A stretch of 64,000 nt of DNA from Planctomycetota bacterium (GTDB taxonomy: Bacteria > Planctomycetota > Planctomycetia > Pirellulales > Pirellulaceae), in NCBI GenBank assembly GCA_963204915.1, contig CAUJHS010000057.1:1-64000 (forward strand). Direction: 5' to 3'. Positions 43,482 to 54,000 of the stretch are shown in pieces. Numbering within the stretch: position 1 is the first letter of the stretch; each line of letters starts with the position of its first letter. Under the pieces are notes generated by a model that saw nothing but the letters and a program-made list of their open reading frames with translations, was not told the DNA's origin and did no database searches. The translations under genes and the position numbers were made by a program.

Positions 43482-43913
43482 ATGAGTCGCTCCAAGTCAC
43501 GTCCCCCGAACCATTCCAGCGAGCACGGCAGGTCCTGTGCGCCGTCGGCGGCTTCCCCGTGGCCCGCTGTGATTGGTCAGCATCTCTTAATCGACCTGGT
43601 CGGCATCGAGCCTGCGTTACTCACGAACGAACGTCAACTGATGCAATTGCTTCTGCAGTCGCTACAGAATGCGGGGTTTCAAGTAGTGGGCCAAGTCAGT
43701 CACAAATTCCCAGGAGATAACGCCGGGGTTACGGGCGTGGCGCTCTTGAGTGAGTCGCACGCGGCGTTTCACACCTATCCGGAATTCGGATACATGGCCC
43801 TCGACTTATTCACCTGCGGAGCGCCCGATCCGGAGTGTGTGCTGGCGGCGGTCATTCAGTCGCTGCAACCCACCCAGGTGCGTCGGCGCCGCCAGGTGCG
43901 CGGCGCGGTATGA
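43482..43913 (+). CDS. speH: S-adenosylmethionine decarboxylase proenzyme
   Basis: A 143-residue protein; residues 30-125 match the bacterial SpeH type. GQHLLIDLVGIEPALL begins the domain, and VALLSESHAAFHTYPEFGYM holds the ESH motif whose Ser becomes the pyruvoyl group after self-cleavage, followed by MALDLFTCG with the proton-donor Cys. The enzyme makes decarboxylated S-adenosylmethionine for spermidine synthesis. The extra N-terminal 29 residues are Ser/Pro-rich; a GTG at VIGQHL is an alternative start, giving the usual length of about 115. No other polyamine gene is nearby. Confidence 0.85.
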   Translation: MSRSKSRPPNHSSEHGRSCAPSAASPWPAVIGQHLLIDLVGIEPALLTNERQLMQLLLQSLQNAGFQVVGQVSHKFPGDNAGVTGVALLSESHAAFHTYPEFGYMALDLFTCGAPDPECVLAAVIQSLQPTQVRRRRQVRGAV

Positions 43914-44037
43914 TAGAACGCGAATAAGATTGGGTGGCCACGGGACATTGCGGCGCTTAGAATGCGCGTGTGGCGCGCCGACGGGTCAGCCCTGCGGGAC
44001 CGGCCATCCCGCTTCGCTTTTTTCAAGGTTTCTTGTC

Positions 44038-45303
44038 ATGGTCACATCGCTCGTGTTGGTCGTTTGCGCGTCGCTGGCGCAAGTTGAACCTGTTGATCCG
44101 GCAACGTTGCAAACGCGGGTCAATCGCCTGGTACGACAACTCGACAGCAATTCATTGGCCGAGCGAGTTGCTGCCGAGCAAGCGCTTGTCGAACTCGGCC
44201 CGCGTGCGCTTGAACTCTTGCCGGCCGTTACGCCGCGCACCAGTGCGGAAGTCAAAGATCGGTTGGGACGTGTGCGAACCGTGCTGGAGAAGCGCGCCGC
44301 CGAACAAGCCGCCGAGGCGTCGCTCGTCACGCTCGAAGGGGAAATGACGCTCGCCGCGGCGCTGGCGGCCTTGGAAAAACAAACGGGCAATCGCGTAGCG
44401 GGGCTACGCAGCGATAACGAGGCGACTCAGGTGAAGGTTGATTTCAAAGACGCACCGTTCTGGCAAGCACTGGATTCGTTGTTGGATCAGGCCAATTTGA
44501 CCATCAATACCTTTGGCGGAACGCCCGGCGCTTTGACGGTTATGGCGGCGCCCGAGGGACAACGTCCGCGCAGCGAAGGCGCCGCGTATCAAGGCGTGTT
44601 CCGGTTTGACCCCTTGCGTATTGAGGCGGTTCGCAACTTGCGCAATCCCGACGTCCAGCAGATGCGGTTAACGCTGGAGGTGAGTTGGGAGCCGCGCGTC
44701 ACGCCGCTTTCGCTGGAGCAGTCGCTCGACGCGCTCACCGCCACTTCGACGGAGGGAAGTAGCCTGGCGATCGACAACAGCCGCGGCTCGTTAACCGCAT
44801 CGACCAACGCTGACATCGCCTCGGTCGAACTCGAGATTCCCTTTGAACTTCCCGGCCGCGACGTCAAGGAAATCGCCTCGCTTCAAGGGAGCGTAACCGC
44901 CCTGATTCCCGGTTTGACGGAAACCTATGTGTTCGACAACCTCCAAGCGCGGGGCGTCGAGAACCGCAAGGCAGGCGTTACCGTGGTGTTTGACCAAATG
45001 CGGAAGAACCAGGACCTGTATGAAGTGCGGATCCGCGTCCGGCTCGATCAAGCCAACGACGCATTGGCCTCGCACCTGGCGGCTTGGATCTTCAGCAACG
45101 AGGCGCACCTGCAGGATGCGGCGGGAAAGCAAATCGAGAGCGTTGGCCGCGAAGGGTATCTTCAGGCGGCGAATGAAGCCGGCGTCGTGTACCGGTTCGA
45201 CTTGGAAGAAGCTCCCACCGGGTACAAGTTTGTCTATAAGACCCCCGCCGCAATTGTGAAAACGCCTGTCGAGTATGAGCTGAAGAACATTCCCTTGCCG
45301 TAA
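44038..45303 (+). CDS. Secreted protein with STN-like (secretin N-domain) region
   Basis: A 421-residue protein from the ATG at 44038 (AAGG upstream), with a signal peptide (MVTSLVLVVCASLAQ). A helical stretch (RVNRLVRQLDSNSLAERVAA) is followed by an STN-like domain (about 95-170: LEGEMTLAAALAALEKQTGN, VKVDFKDAPFWQALDSLLDQ, ANLTINTFGGTPGALTVM), then two beta-rich domains ending NIPLP. It shares the STN-type element with the protein at 18985-19788 but is otherwise different. Probably periplasmic or secreted; role unknown. Confidence 0.7.
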   Translation: MVTSLVLVVCASLAQVEPVDPATLQTRVNRLVRQLDSNSLAERVAAEQALVELGPRALELLPAVTPRTSAEVKDRLGRVRTVLEKRAAEQAAEASLVTLEGEMTLAAALAALEKQTGNRVAGLRSDNEATQVKVDFKDAPFWQALDSLLDQANLTINTFGGTPGALTVMAAPEGQRPRSEGAAYQGVFRFDPLRIEAVRNLRNPDVQQMRLTLEVSWEPRVTPLSLEQSLDALTATSTEGSSLAIDNSRGSLTASTNADIASVELEIPFELPGRDVKEIASLQGSVTALIPGLTETYVFDNLQARGVENRKAGVTVVFDQMRKNQDLYEVRIRVRLDQANDALASHLAAWIFSNEAHLQDAAGKQIESVGREGYLQAANEAGVVYRFDLEEAPTGYKFVYKTPAAIVKTPVEYELKNIPLP

Positions 45304-45356
45304 TGCGTTCTTCGACGCGGGTTGCTCACTTGCGCTCAGGCGCTTGGGCGGCGACT

Positions 45357-46331
45357 TTAGTAATTCGGCGTGGGAGCGCGGTAGTGCGTCATATCAATCG
45401 AGCGGAACCACTCGATGGTTTTCTGCAAACCGTCGCGCAGTTTGGTGGTGGGGCGCCATTCCAAATGTTTCTGGGCGAGCGTAATGTCCGGCCGTCGTCG
45501 CGTGGGATCATCCTGCGGCAACGGTTGATATACGAGTTTTGACTTCGTACCTGTCATTTCTATCACTAACTCGGCTAACTCCTTGATGGTGAACTCATCC
45601 GGGTTGCCCAGGTTGATGGGGCCAATCACGTTATCGGGCGCGTTCATCAGGCGGATGATGCCTTCGATCAAGTCGTCGCGGTAACAGAACGATCGCGTTT
45701 GGGAACCATCGCCAAAGATGGTAATGTTTTGTCCCTGCAACGCCTGACGGATGAAGTTCGACACCACGCGACCGTCGTACGGATGCATGCGCGGGCCATA
45801 CGTGTTGAAGATGCGCACGATGCGAATATTCACTTTGTTCATGCGGTGGTAGTCCATGAACAACGTCTCCGCAGCGCGCTTGCCTTCATCGTAACAGGCG
45901 CGCGGGCCTAACGGATTGACGCTTCCGCGATAAGTTTCGGGCTGGGGGTGCACCTCGGGATCGCCGTAAACTTCACTTGTGGAAGCCTGCAGCACTTTGG
46001 CTCGGCATCGCTTGGCCATGCCCAGCAGGTTAATGGCGCCCATGACCGAGGTCTTGATGGTCTTGATGGGGTTGTACTGATAATGCCCCGGCGCCGCAGG
46101 GCACGCCATGTTGTAGATTTCGTCCACTTCGAGAAAGATCGGCTGGATCACATCGTGCCGGATCAACTCGAAGTTGGGTTTTTCCAGCAAGTGCGCGACA
46201 TTCGATTTCTGGCTCGTGAAGAAATTGTCCAGGCAAATGACGTCATGTCCCTGGGCGACCAACCGTTCGCACAAGTGGGATCCCAAAAACCCGGCTCCGC
46301 CAGTGACAAGAATGCGTTTGAGCGACGACAC
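45357..46331 (-). CDS. uxs: UDP-glucuronate decarboxylase (UDP-xylose synthase)
   Basis: A 324-residue extended short-chain dehydrogenase starting at a GTG with AGGAAGG upstream. It has the NAD-binding [52 protein letters not shown], the catalytic triad in [11 protein letters not shown] and [13 protein letters not shown] (YxxxK), and [13 protein letters not shown]. The sequence is very close to the Uxs type, which converts UDP-glucuronate to UDP-xylose for polysaccharides. It is monocistronic, downstream of the protoporphyrinogen oxidase gene on the same strand, with 156 bases between. Confidence 0.9.
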   Translation of the reverse strand: MSSLKRILVTGGAGFLGSHLCERLVAQGHDVICLDNFFTSQKSNVAHLLEKPNFELIRHDVIQPIFLEVDEIYNMACPAAPGHYQYNPIKTIKTSVMGAINLLGMAKRCRAKVLQASTSEVYGDPEVHPQPETYRGSVNPLGPRACYDEGKRAAETLFMDYHRMNKVNIRIVRIFNTYGPRMHPYDGRVVSNFIRQALQGQNITIFGDGSQTRSFCYRDDLIEGIIRLMNAPDNVIGPINLGNPDEFTIKELAELVIEMTGTKSKLVYQPLPQDDPTRRRPDITLAQKHLEWRPTTKLRDGLQKTIEWFRSIDMTHYRAPTPNY

Positions 46332-46487
46332 GTGGATGCCTTCCTAAGGGTTCGATCTCATCCTCGGCGCATGGGCAACGCAAACCCGCAGCGCCACAAC
46401 GCGCCGAGAAACGGAGTACAAATATACCACGTCGTTGGGCCGGTTCGTGGCGCGTTTCGTGTGTTCCATCGCTTTGCAAAGAAGCGA

Positions 46488-47930
46488 TTACGCGAATGGC
46501 GACAATTGCAGGGCTTCCGTTAAACGTGTAGCCGCCGCTTCACCGCTGCGAATGCAAAACGGAATGCCGACGCCGCGGTAGGCATTGCCGGCCAACTCCA
46601 AGCCGTCGTGCTGTGCGACTCGTTCTTCGATCGCCTTGACCCGCGTGACGTGGCCCACATGGTATTGCGGCATGGCGCGCCGCCAACGAACAATCTCGCA
46701 AAACTGCGGCGCGCCGCGAACGCCCAGCAATTCGCGAAGCTCCTCTTGCACCAGCACGGTGAGTTCGTCGTCCGACAGATCCAGCAAGTGCGGTTGGCAC
46801 GCGCCGCCCACGAACGCGCGAAACAGCAAACTTTCGTCGGGCGCACGGCCAGGGAACTTTACGCTGGAAAAGCTGATCGAGAGCACATTACGCTTTTCGA
46901 CCAGCGGCGCGACGCACCCAAACCCATTCAAGGGATGCTCGACCTGAGAGCGCGGATAAGCAATGACCGCGATGGCCGTGCCGGCGTAGGGTATGGCTTC
47001 AAGTTGCTCGGCCAACGCTGCGTCAACGTCTTGGAGCAGCGCAGCGGCTACGAACGTCGGCGCCGCGAGAATCACCCCATCAAAAACTTCCTGCTGGGGC
47101 GCGCCTTGTGCTACGAACGTCAAACGCCATCGACCGTCCTCAGCTTTGGCGACGGATTCCACCTTCACTCCGAGGCGCGCCGTTCCGGCCGGCAAGCGCT
47201 CGGCGAGACGCCGGATCAAGTCCTCCATGCCCAGCTTGGGCGAGACAAACCGGTTGTAACGCGCTCCGCTGGAGCTGCGGTCTTCTTTCTTCGTTGCGCC
47301 GCGCCACATGCCGCGCGCCACCCCGCCGTAGCGCCGCTCCATTTCCACGAACTGCGGCAGCGCCGCGGCCATACTTAACTTCTCGGGGTCGGCGGTGTAA
47401 ATGCCGCTAATTAACGGTTGCACCAGCCGTTCGTACGCCTCGCGGCCCAGTCGCCGAGTGGCGAATGACGCCAGGCTTTCGTCCCCCTCGGGTGCGCGTG
47501 GCGGCGTAAAGAATTCGCCAAAGAGCCGCAGCTTGCCGCGCATCGAAAGAAGCGGAGTGCCCAAGATGGGCCACATCTTGGAAGGCGCCATTAACATGAA
47601 ACCTTCCGGCACGGGCGCCAGTCGTCCGTGATGGATCACGAACGCTTTGCGATGATCGGGATTCACCCCGATGAGTTCATTCTCCATGCCCAACCGGCGA
47701 CACAACTCCAGGGCCCACGGTTCGCCGGTCGTGAACATATCGGGGCCGCGCTCGATGAGAAAACCGTCCCGATGCTCCGATTGGATCACGCCGCCGAGGC
47801 GCGACGACGCCTCAAACAGCGAGAGACGGCAGTCCGGCGCCAATTCGTGCAAGCGGTGCGCAGCCGACAACCCGGTAATGCCGCCCCCGACAACGGCAAA
47901 GTGAGGACGTGAATCGGCTGCGTGCGGCAT
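46488..47930 (-). CDS. hemY: Protoporphyrinogen oxidase (oxygen-dependent type)
   Basis: About 480 residues from the ATG at 47928-47930. The FAD-binding start FAVVGGGITGLSAAHRL is followed by FEASSRLGGVIQSE, IERGPDMFTTGEPWALELC, LVQPLISGIYTADPEKLSM (a signature of HemY/PPOX) and a C-terminal FAD contact NAYRGVGIPFCIRSGEAAAT. It oxidises protoporphyrinogen IX to protoporphyrin IX in heme synthesis. It is followed 156 bases later by the UDP-glucuronate decarboxylase gene and is not in a heme operon here. Confidence 0.9.
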   Translation of the reverse strand: MPHAADSRPHFAVVGGGITGLSAAHRLHELAPDCRLSLFEASSRLGGVIQSEHRDGFLIERGPDMFTTGEPWALELCRRLGMENELIGVNPDHRKAFVIHHGRLAPVPEGFMLMAPSKMWPILGTPLLSMRGKLRLFGEFFTPPRAPEGDESLASFATRRLGREAYERLVQPLISGIYTADPEKLSMAAALPQFVEMERRYGGVARGMWRGATKKEDRSSSGARYNRFVSPKLGMEDLIRRLAERLPAGTARLGVKVESVAKAEDGRWRLTFVAQGAPQQEVFDGVILAAPTFVAAALLQDVDAALAEQLEAIPYAGTAIAVIAYPRSQVEHPLNGFGCVAPLVEKRNVLSISFSSVKFPGRAPDESLLFRAFVGGACQPHLLDLSDDELTVLVQEELRELLGVRGAPQFCEIVRWRRAMPQYHVGHVTRVKAIEERVAQHDGLELAGNAYRGVGIPFCIRSGEAAATRLTEALQLSPFA

Positions 47931-48043
47931 TCCAAGCAATCCAAGGGAATCGACCTACCCGCATTGTACCCCAAAACGGAGCTTTGCGCAGTACCGCCCT
48001 GGCTTGATCGATCTGGCCTGCTTGATTGGTCTGGCCTGGAGGC

Positions 48044-51000
48044 TTAGAAAAAGCCGCCGCCAAAGCCGCCGCCAATGCCTTCATCCACCTTGTTGTCGTA
48101 CAGTTGTTGTAGTTCTGTCGAATTTTGTTTTTGGATGGCTTGTTGTTGTTCTTGTACGTTCTTTAAGAGCGCGTCTTCGCCAAAACTGGGTGCGTCGCTG
48201 GGTGCGGCCTCCGCAGCGGCTTGTGGTTCCGCGGCCGCTTGTTCCTGAGGCGGGCCAAGCCACGTCTTGCCGCGGTAAAAGGCAAAGCGGCTTCCTTCGC
48301 CTTGGGCGATCACCAGCGCTTCACCGCGTACGCCGTCGGCAATGTACACCCCGCGCAGATCGGTTTCGCCGGCCAGGAAGTCCTCGTTGGCCGAACCGAT
48401 CGCCTTGACGTGCACCTGAGCGGCGTAACGGTCGGCCTGGGCGTTCCGCACGGTGGCGCGCACCCGGCCCGAGGCGACGTCCTCGTCCACTTCCAACACC
48501 AAGGGCGAGACCAGCACCAATCCGCTGGCGTACAAGTCATCGCCGCGGGCGACGACCAGATACGCCCCTTCTTCCGCGAGCGGCAGTTTGAGCGGCGTCT
48601 TGCGATCGCGGTAATCTTTGCCGTCGCCCAGCTTCTCGGTGGCGTGGTAGAACGGCCGAATGCCGGCAAGGTTAATGCGCGTGACCTCTTCCAAGCTGCG
48701 CCGCAACAGGCTGAACTTCATCAGGTCGATACGATAAACGGTCACTTCGCACGTGGGCAAGTTGCGGAAGGTCAGCTCGATGGCCGCCTCTTGGCCCGGC
48801 AAGAAGCTCGTCACTTCCGGAAGCGAAATTTCCTTGTGCAAAAAGTACTCGATCGCTTGTGACGCGTCGGGGAAGCGATCCTCGACCCGGCGGTACTCGT
48901 CGATCGCCGGTTCAGCCTTTCCGAGGCTGTGATAGATTTGCCCCAGAATGTAAACGGCCTGCCATTTGTTGGGGCTTTCATCCACCCGACGCCCGTCGCG
49001 GTCCGGCGGGTCGTACTCGGCGACTCGCCGGCACACTTCGAGCGCTTTTTCATGGTCGCCCAAGGCGTAATGGCAAAAGCCAATAATGTACCAGTAACTA
49101 TCGAGGAAACGGCTTTCAGGATAGCGATTCTCGAACGCTTGGCACGCGGCAATGGCTTGTTGATAGGCTTTCAGGTCCAGCAACGCTCCGGCGACGGAGA
49201 ACGACGCTTCGTCGGCCGCTGGATCATCGGGCCATTCCGTCAAAAATTGGTTGAGCATGGCCAGCGACTCGTCGATCAGGTCGACCCGCGTAAGCTCCAG
49301 CATTTTGAGTTTCTCATCGTTGGCCGCTTCAGGCGCTTTGGCGTAAACGCGCTGCGCCAGCGCGTAGTGGGCTGCGGCCAGATAGGGCTCGGGCGGATAC
49401 TCGCGCAGTAAATCGGCCATCACCTTCACGCTACGCGGAAACTCGCTTTGCCCTTCCAGGAATCCGGCCACGCGGCTTTCGCGCTGGAAGCTGGCTTCCA
49501 CGGTGGCGCGGAACACCAGGTAGCTGCGTTCGTATTCCCCAATCTGATGATACGCGTCGCCCACGCGCAACAACTTGCTGAACGAGATTTCGAGATCGGG
49601 ATACTTCTCAATAATAATTTCAAAGTAATGCACCACTTGTTCCGGTGGTCCCGCGGCCAGGTGCGCATCGAGCAGCATCCGAACCGAGTCTTTATAAATC
49701 GCGTCCTGCAAGGTCCACTTCGACACCAACTCGCCCAGGTGTTCGATCGCTTTCGCGTGTTGTTGCTTGGCGAAGTGCAGCGATCCCAGTTCGTACAATT
49801 CACGCGGCGTGAGCCGGTACGGATCATCGCTTTTCGCGCCTTGCGGCAACACGGTCAGCGCCTTCACGTCGGCCACGGCGATCTGGTCGGGGCGGTACGC
49901 ATTGCGTGCATTCGTCGGCGCGCTGCGATACTCGCCCGGCAAGTAGCCGTACACGTCAAACTGAATGGCCGGGAACCAACGCCGGTTGCCCAGGTAGAAC
50001 GTGATCGAGCCGGGCGAAATCTCATACCGATCGTACTCGCCGCGGAGCGAGTTCTCCACCACAGTCACGCCGGCCGGAAGCGGTTCCGTAATCACCAAAT
50101 ACGGCAGTTCTTCATCGGGCGTGTTGCTCGAAACATTTTGCCGATAGGTCTCGATCGTGACGGAAGCCCGCCGCGCCACCGGCAATTGACTAAGCGGATT
50201 ACGGAAGGTCGAGTACGACCCCGCCAGCACGTCGAAGCCGCGCCCCACCGGCTTCCCGTCGAACTCGACCGGCGCCGGTTCGTAATATCGTGTTACGCGC
50301 CATTCGTTCGTGGTGCTTTTGAGTCGCTCGCTGGGCACGAACCCGCCGAGCACGCATTGATACGTGTAACGACCGCGTCCCTTCAATTCAAAGCGCACGC
50401 GCTGTCGGCCTGGGGCAAGCAATTTCGCGGGAACCTCGACGGTTTGCGTTCGGTCGGCCGCATCAATCGTCAGGGTTTCCAGCAATAAGTCGTTCACGTA
50501 GATCGTCAACTCGTACCGCTCTCCGGCGAACCGCGTGCGAGCGTACCAGTCGCCCAGCACCAACATCGCGGGGCCGGTAGCCTTCTCGGGCGACCAGCGA
50601 TTTCCCGTGCGATGCGCCAGCAACCAATCGACTTGCGCCTTCAGTTGAGGCGAAGCCGGCGTTGTGCGATTCAGCGCCAGCGCGTACAAAGCCCGCAGTT
50701 CGACCGACGACGCATTCCACGGCAAGGTCTTGGCCCCGGCTTGTCCTGCGGTTGGTGGTCCTCCCGCGGGTTGCTTCGTCTTGGCGGGTGTTGGCGTGTC
50801 GTCCTGCGGTAAGCGGTCGCCCAGCAGGGATAACAATTCCTCGGCGGTCGGTTTGCGGTCCATCTCGACAAACGCCAGGGCAAGGTAAGCCAGCCCCGCG
50901 GGCGAAAGCGAAGGACGATTGCGATACAACTGATTGGCCAAGGTGAAATCGCCCTGCCCTGCCACCGAAAGTGCGTGCAGCAACACGGCTTTCGTTTCAT

Positions 51001-54000
51001 AGTCGTTGACGCGCGTTTTGGCCATCTCGGCTTGCAGCCACGTCACAGCACGTTGGAAGGCGTCATCGTCCACGCGGTATCCGGCTTTCCTTGCCAAGGC
51101 CAACGCCCACACGCTGCGTGCCGTGCTGTACCGATTGGCGGCGCCGCGACCTGCCCAACTCCAACTGCCGTCGTCATTCTGCATCGAAACCAATAAGCCC
51201 ACCGAGCTGCGCACGCGAGTGTCCAGCGTTTCAAGCTGCGGATGGTCGGCTTGTTGGGAAGTCTTAAAGAGTTGTTGCAGCGCCAACGCGGCCATAATGT
51301 CGCTGGCGGCGCCGTCAACGCCTCCGCGGACCGACAGCACATCGAATTCACACCACATGGGCGGCGCGAGCAGCACATCCAGCAAGCTGCGCTCCACGGA
51401 AGGACCCACCACAATTTGCAACTGCGGCGCGTCGAGCTTCATGCCTCGAGGCTCCTCGACGAACGCCGTGGTGTCGCCTTCCGCCGATCCACCGGCAAGG
51501 GCCACTACCGGCATTCCATAGGGACGCACCGGCAGCGACTGTTCGATCACGTCTTTCTGATCGCCTGAAGCGACCGTCAGTTCGAAGACCACATTCCCGC
51601 CGGGCGCGGCTTGAGCTTTCACTTCGGCCGGAAGTTCGATCTTCACCGGAAACGCCAGTTCGCGCACGCCGGCTTGTTCGACGTCGAGCTTGCGTGTCTG
51701 CGTGACGGTCTTCTCGCCAATTGTGGCGCGAAGGGTGACTTCGACCTGCCCCTTGGGCATGGCGGCATGATGAACCGAGGCGAGAACCGTGGCCTGGTCG
51801 CCGTCGGTAAAGGCGAGCGGCAGTTTCAACTCGCCGAAGAGATCCTTCTTGACGGTGAACTTATGCTCCGCCTCGCCAGCGAGCGTTTCGACCGTGGCGC
51901 CCTTGGCTTGCAAGGTCCACGCGGTCGACCGGTCGGGCAGTTCGAATTCGATCGTTGTTTTGCCGTCTTTGTCGGTCACCACCGCAGGGTTCCAATAGCC
52001 GGTCTCATGCGGGCCTAATTGCGGCATGAGCATGGCGCCTTGTTCCGTAAGCCGCGCCACCAGCGCGGGACGGTCGGCCATCGCACGGGCGTTAGCCATG
52101 TTCAAGTTGAACCACTCGCCGCTTTGCGAGAGCACCTGCACCGCATTGACTTGGGCTTTGACGTCCCACTGGGTGACATCGGAAAAATACGTAGTTGCGG
52201 GAACTCCGGTCAGCGGCGCTTCGCTGGCGGCGTACTTCTTTCGTCGCAATTGATCGATCTGATCGCCCGCCTGCGCCACTTGCTTTAGCGCTGCATTTGG
52301 ATCGGCGGCGGCTCGTCCCAGAAAGCGGCCATCGGCTGCGCCGCCAAAGGGAACGCCGGCAGTGCTCTGCGGCATCGCGGGAGCGTACGCCATCTGCTCT
52401 TTCTCAAACGATTGTTTCGCCTCTTCGGCAAACGGATTCGGTTGAGCAAACAGATCGTCCATGCCAGCACTCGGTTGTCCGGGCGTACTGCCGCCGCCGA
52501 ATGCGCCTCCGCCCAAACCTCCCATGCCATAGCCGTATCCGGCGCCATTTGCCGGAGCGGCGTAGGCGCCCGCAGCGCGAGCGAGGTCTTCGCCCGCAAA
52601 TTCAACTTCGTGCGAGCGCTCCGTCAATAATGACTCTGTGAATGCGTCGAAATCGGCGGTGGTTTCGGCATCGGCAAGAACTCCGTCGAGTTCCGCCGCC
52701 TCGGCCACAGCGCCGCGCTCTCGGAATTCGCTCAAGCGGCGGCGCTCCATCTCACCAAGGGCGAGCCGTTCTTCTTCTGCCAGCAACCGCGCGTTAATCG
52801 CTTGGGTGGACGGCCGGTATTCAAACACCACGCTCGATGTGGTGCGCACGGCCGACTGCCGCAAAGCGCCGCGGAAGAACTCGTCGATTTTGCCCAAAGG
52901 CGAGGCGAAGCGTTCGAGCAACGATTGCTCAACCATCGCCAGACTCAATTCCGCCGAGGCGGGTCGTCCTTGCGAATCAACCGTCGTGATCGTCGCGACC
53001 ACCGCTTCGCCCGGCTTGAGCGGTCCTTCGCCCTCGCCCTGGCGGGCCAGCGCCACCGAGACCTGCAAATTGCGCGTCACCAGGAACGGCGCCGACGCTT
53101 CATGGAAGCGCCGCACGTGCGGGTCTTCCGCGGTGGGCCGAGCGTTCGTCATCACGGCCACCGCTAGTTCAAAATTGGGCGCCAACTTGGCCGACATCGG
53201 CGCCGGCAATTCGTTTGCTCCGGTTTCCAGTTGCACCAGGCGGTGCTCCAAAATGCGAGCGCCTTGATACGTCACTAAGGCCAAGGCCGGCGCTTCGCGC
53301 CAGTGAACCTGGACTTTCGCGGTGTCGCCCACTTTGAAGGTGTGTTTGTCGGCCAGAATGCGCAGTCGCACGGCGTCTTTCTCATCAGAAACGGTCACGT
53401 AGGTTTGGCCGGTGACGGGGTTGCCGAACTGATCGACCCCTTCGGCGCGGAGCACATAAGAACCGCCCTGTGCTAATTTAAGCGTCACGCTCGCTTCGCC
53501 GGATTTTGCGTCGGTTTTAAGTTCGTGCGATTCGGTTTCCACCTCGGCGGATTTCTTCGCCACGGTGGTTTGCCGGAGTACGTGCAATTTCACGTCGCGG
53601 GCGGTCGGTTCACCTTCCGCGTCGCGCGCGGTCAGCGACACATCGAAGGTTTCACCTGCAATGTAAACGTCACGCACCGTGGACAGCGTTACGTTGAAGC
53701 CTTGCGTGGCCAGGAAGAATTGTTTGCCGGTTTGCAAGTTGCGTTCGGGAAGCACGACGGTCATCAAGAGCGTTTGCGACTCGCGGAACTCGCGCGTAGG
53801 GAACGTAAAGCGGACTTCGCCCTTGTCGTCGGTGGCGGCGGTGAAGGTGCGGCCACCGGCCAGTTGATACTGAAGTTCTCGATTGGCCAGCGGGGCGCCA
53901 TAGTAAAACGTGGCGCGAATGACGCCTTCAATCGCTTCGCCGCGGTAGTACACGTTGCGCTCGGTGTCCACTTCTAGGCGCACCGGCTCCAGTTGATACT

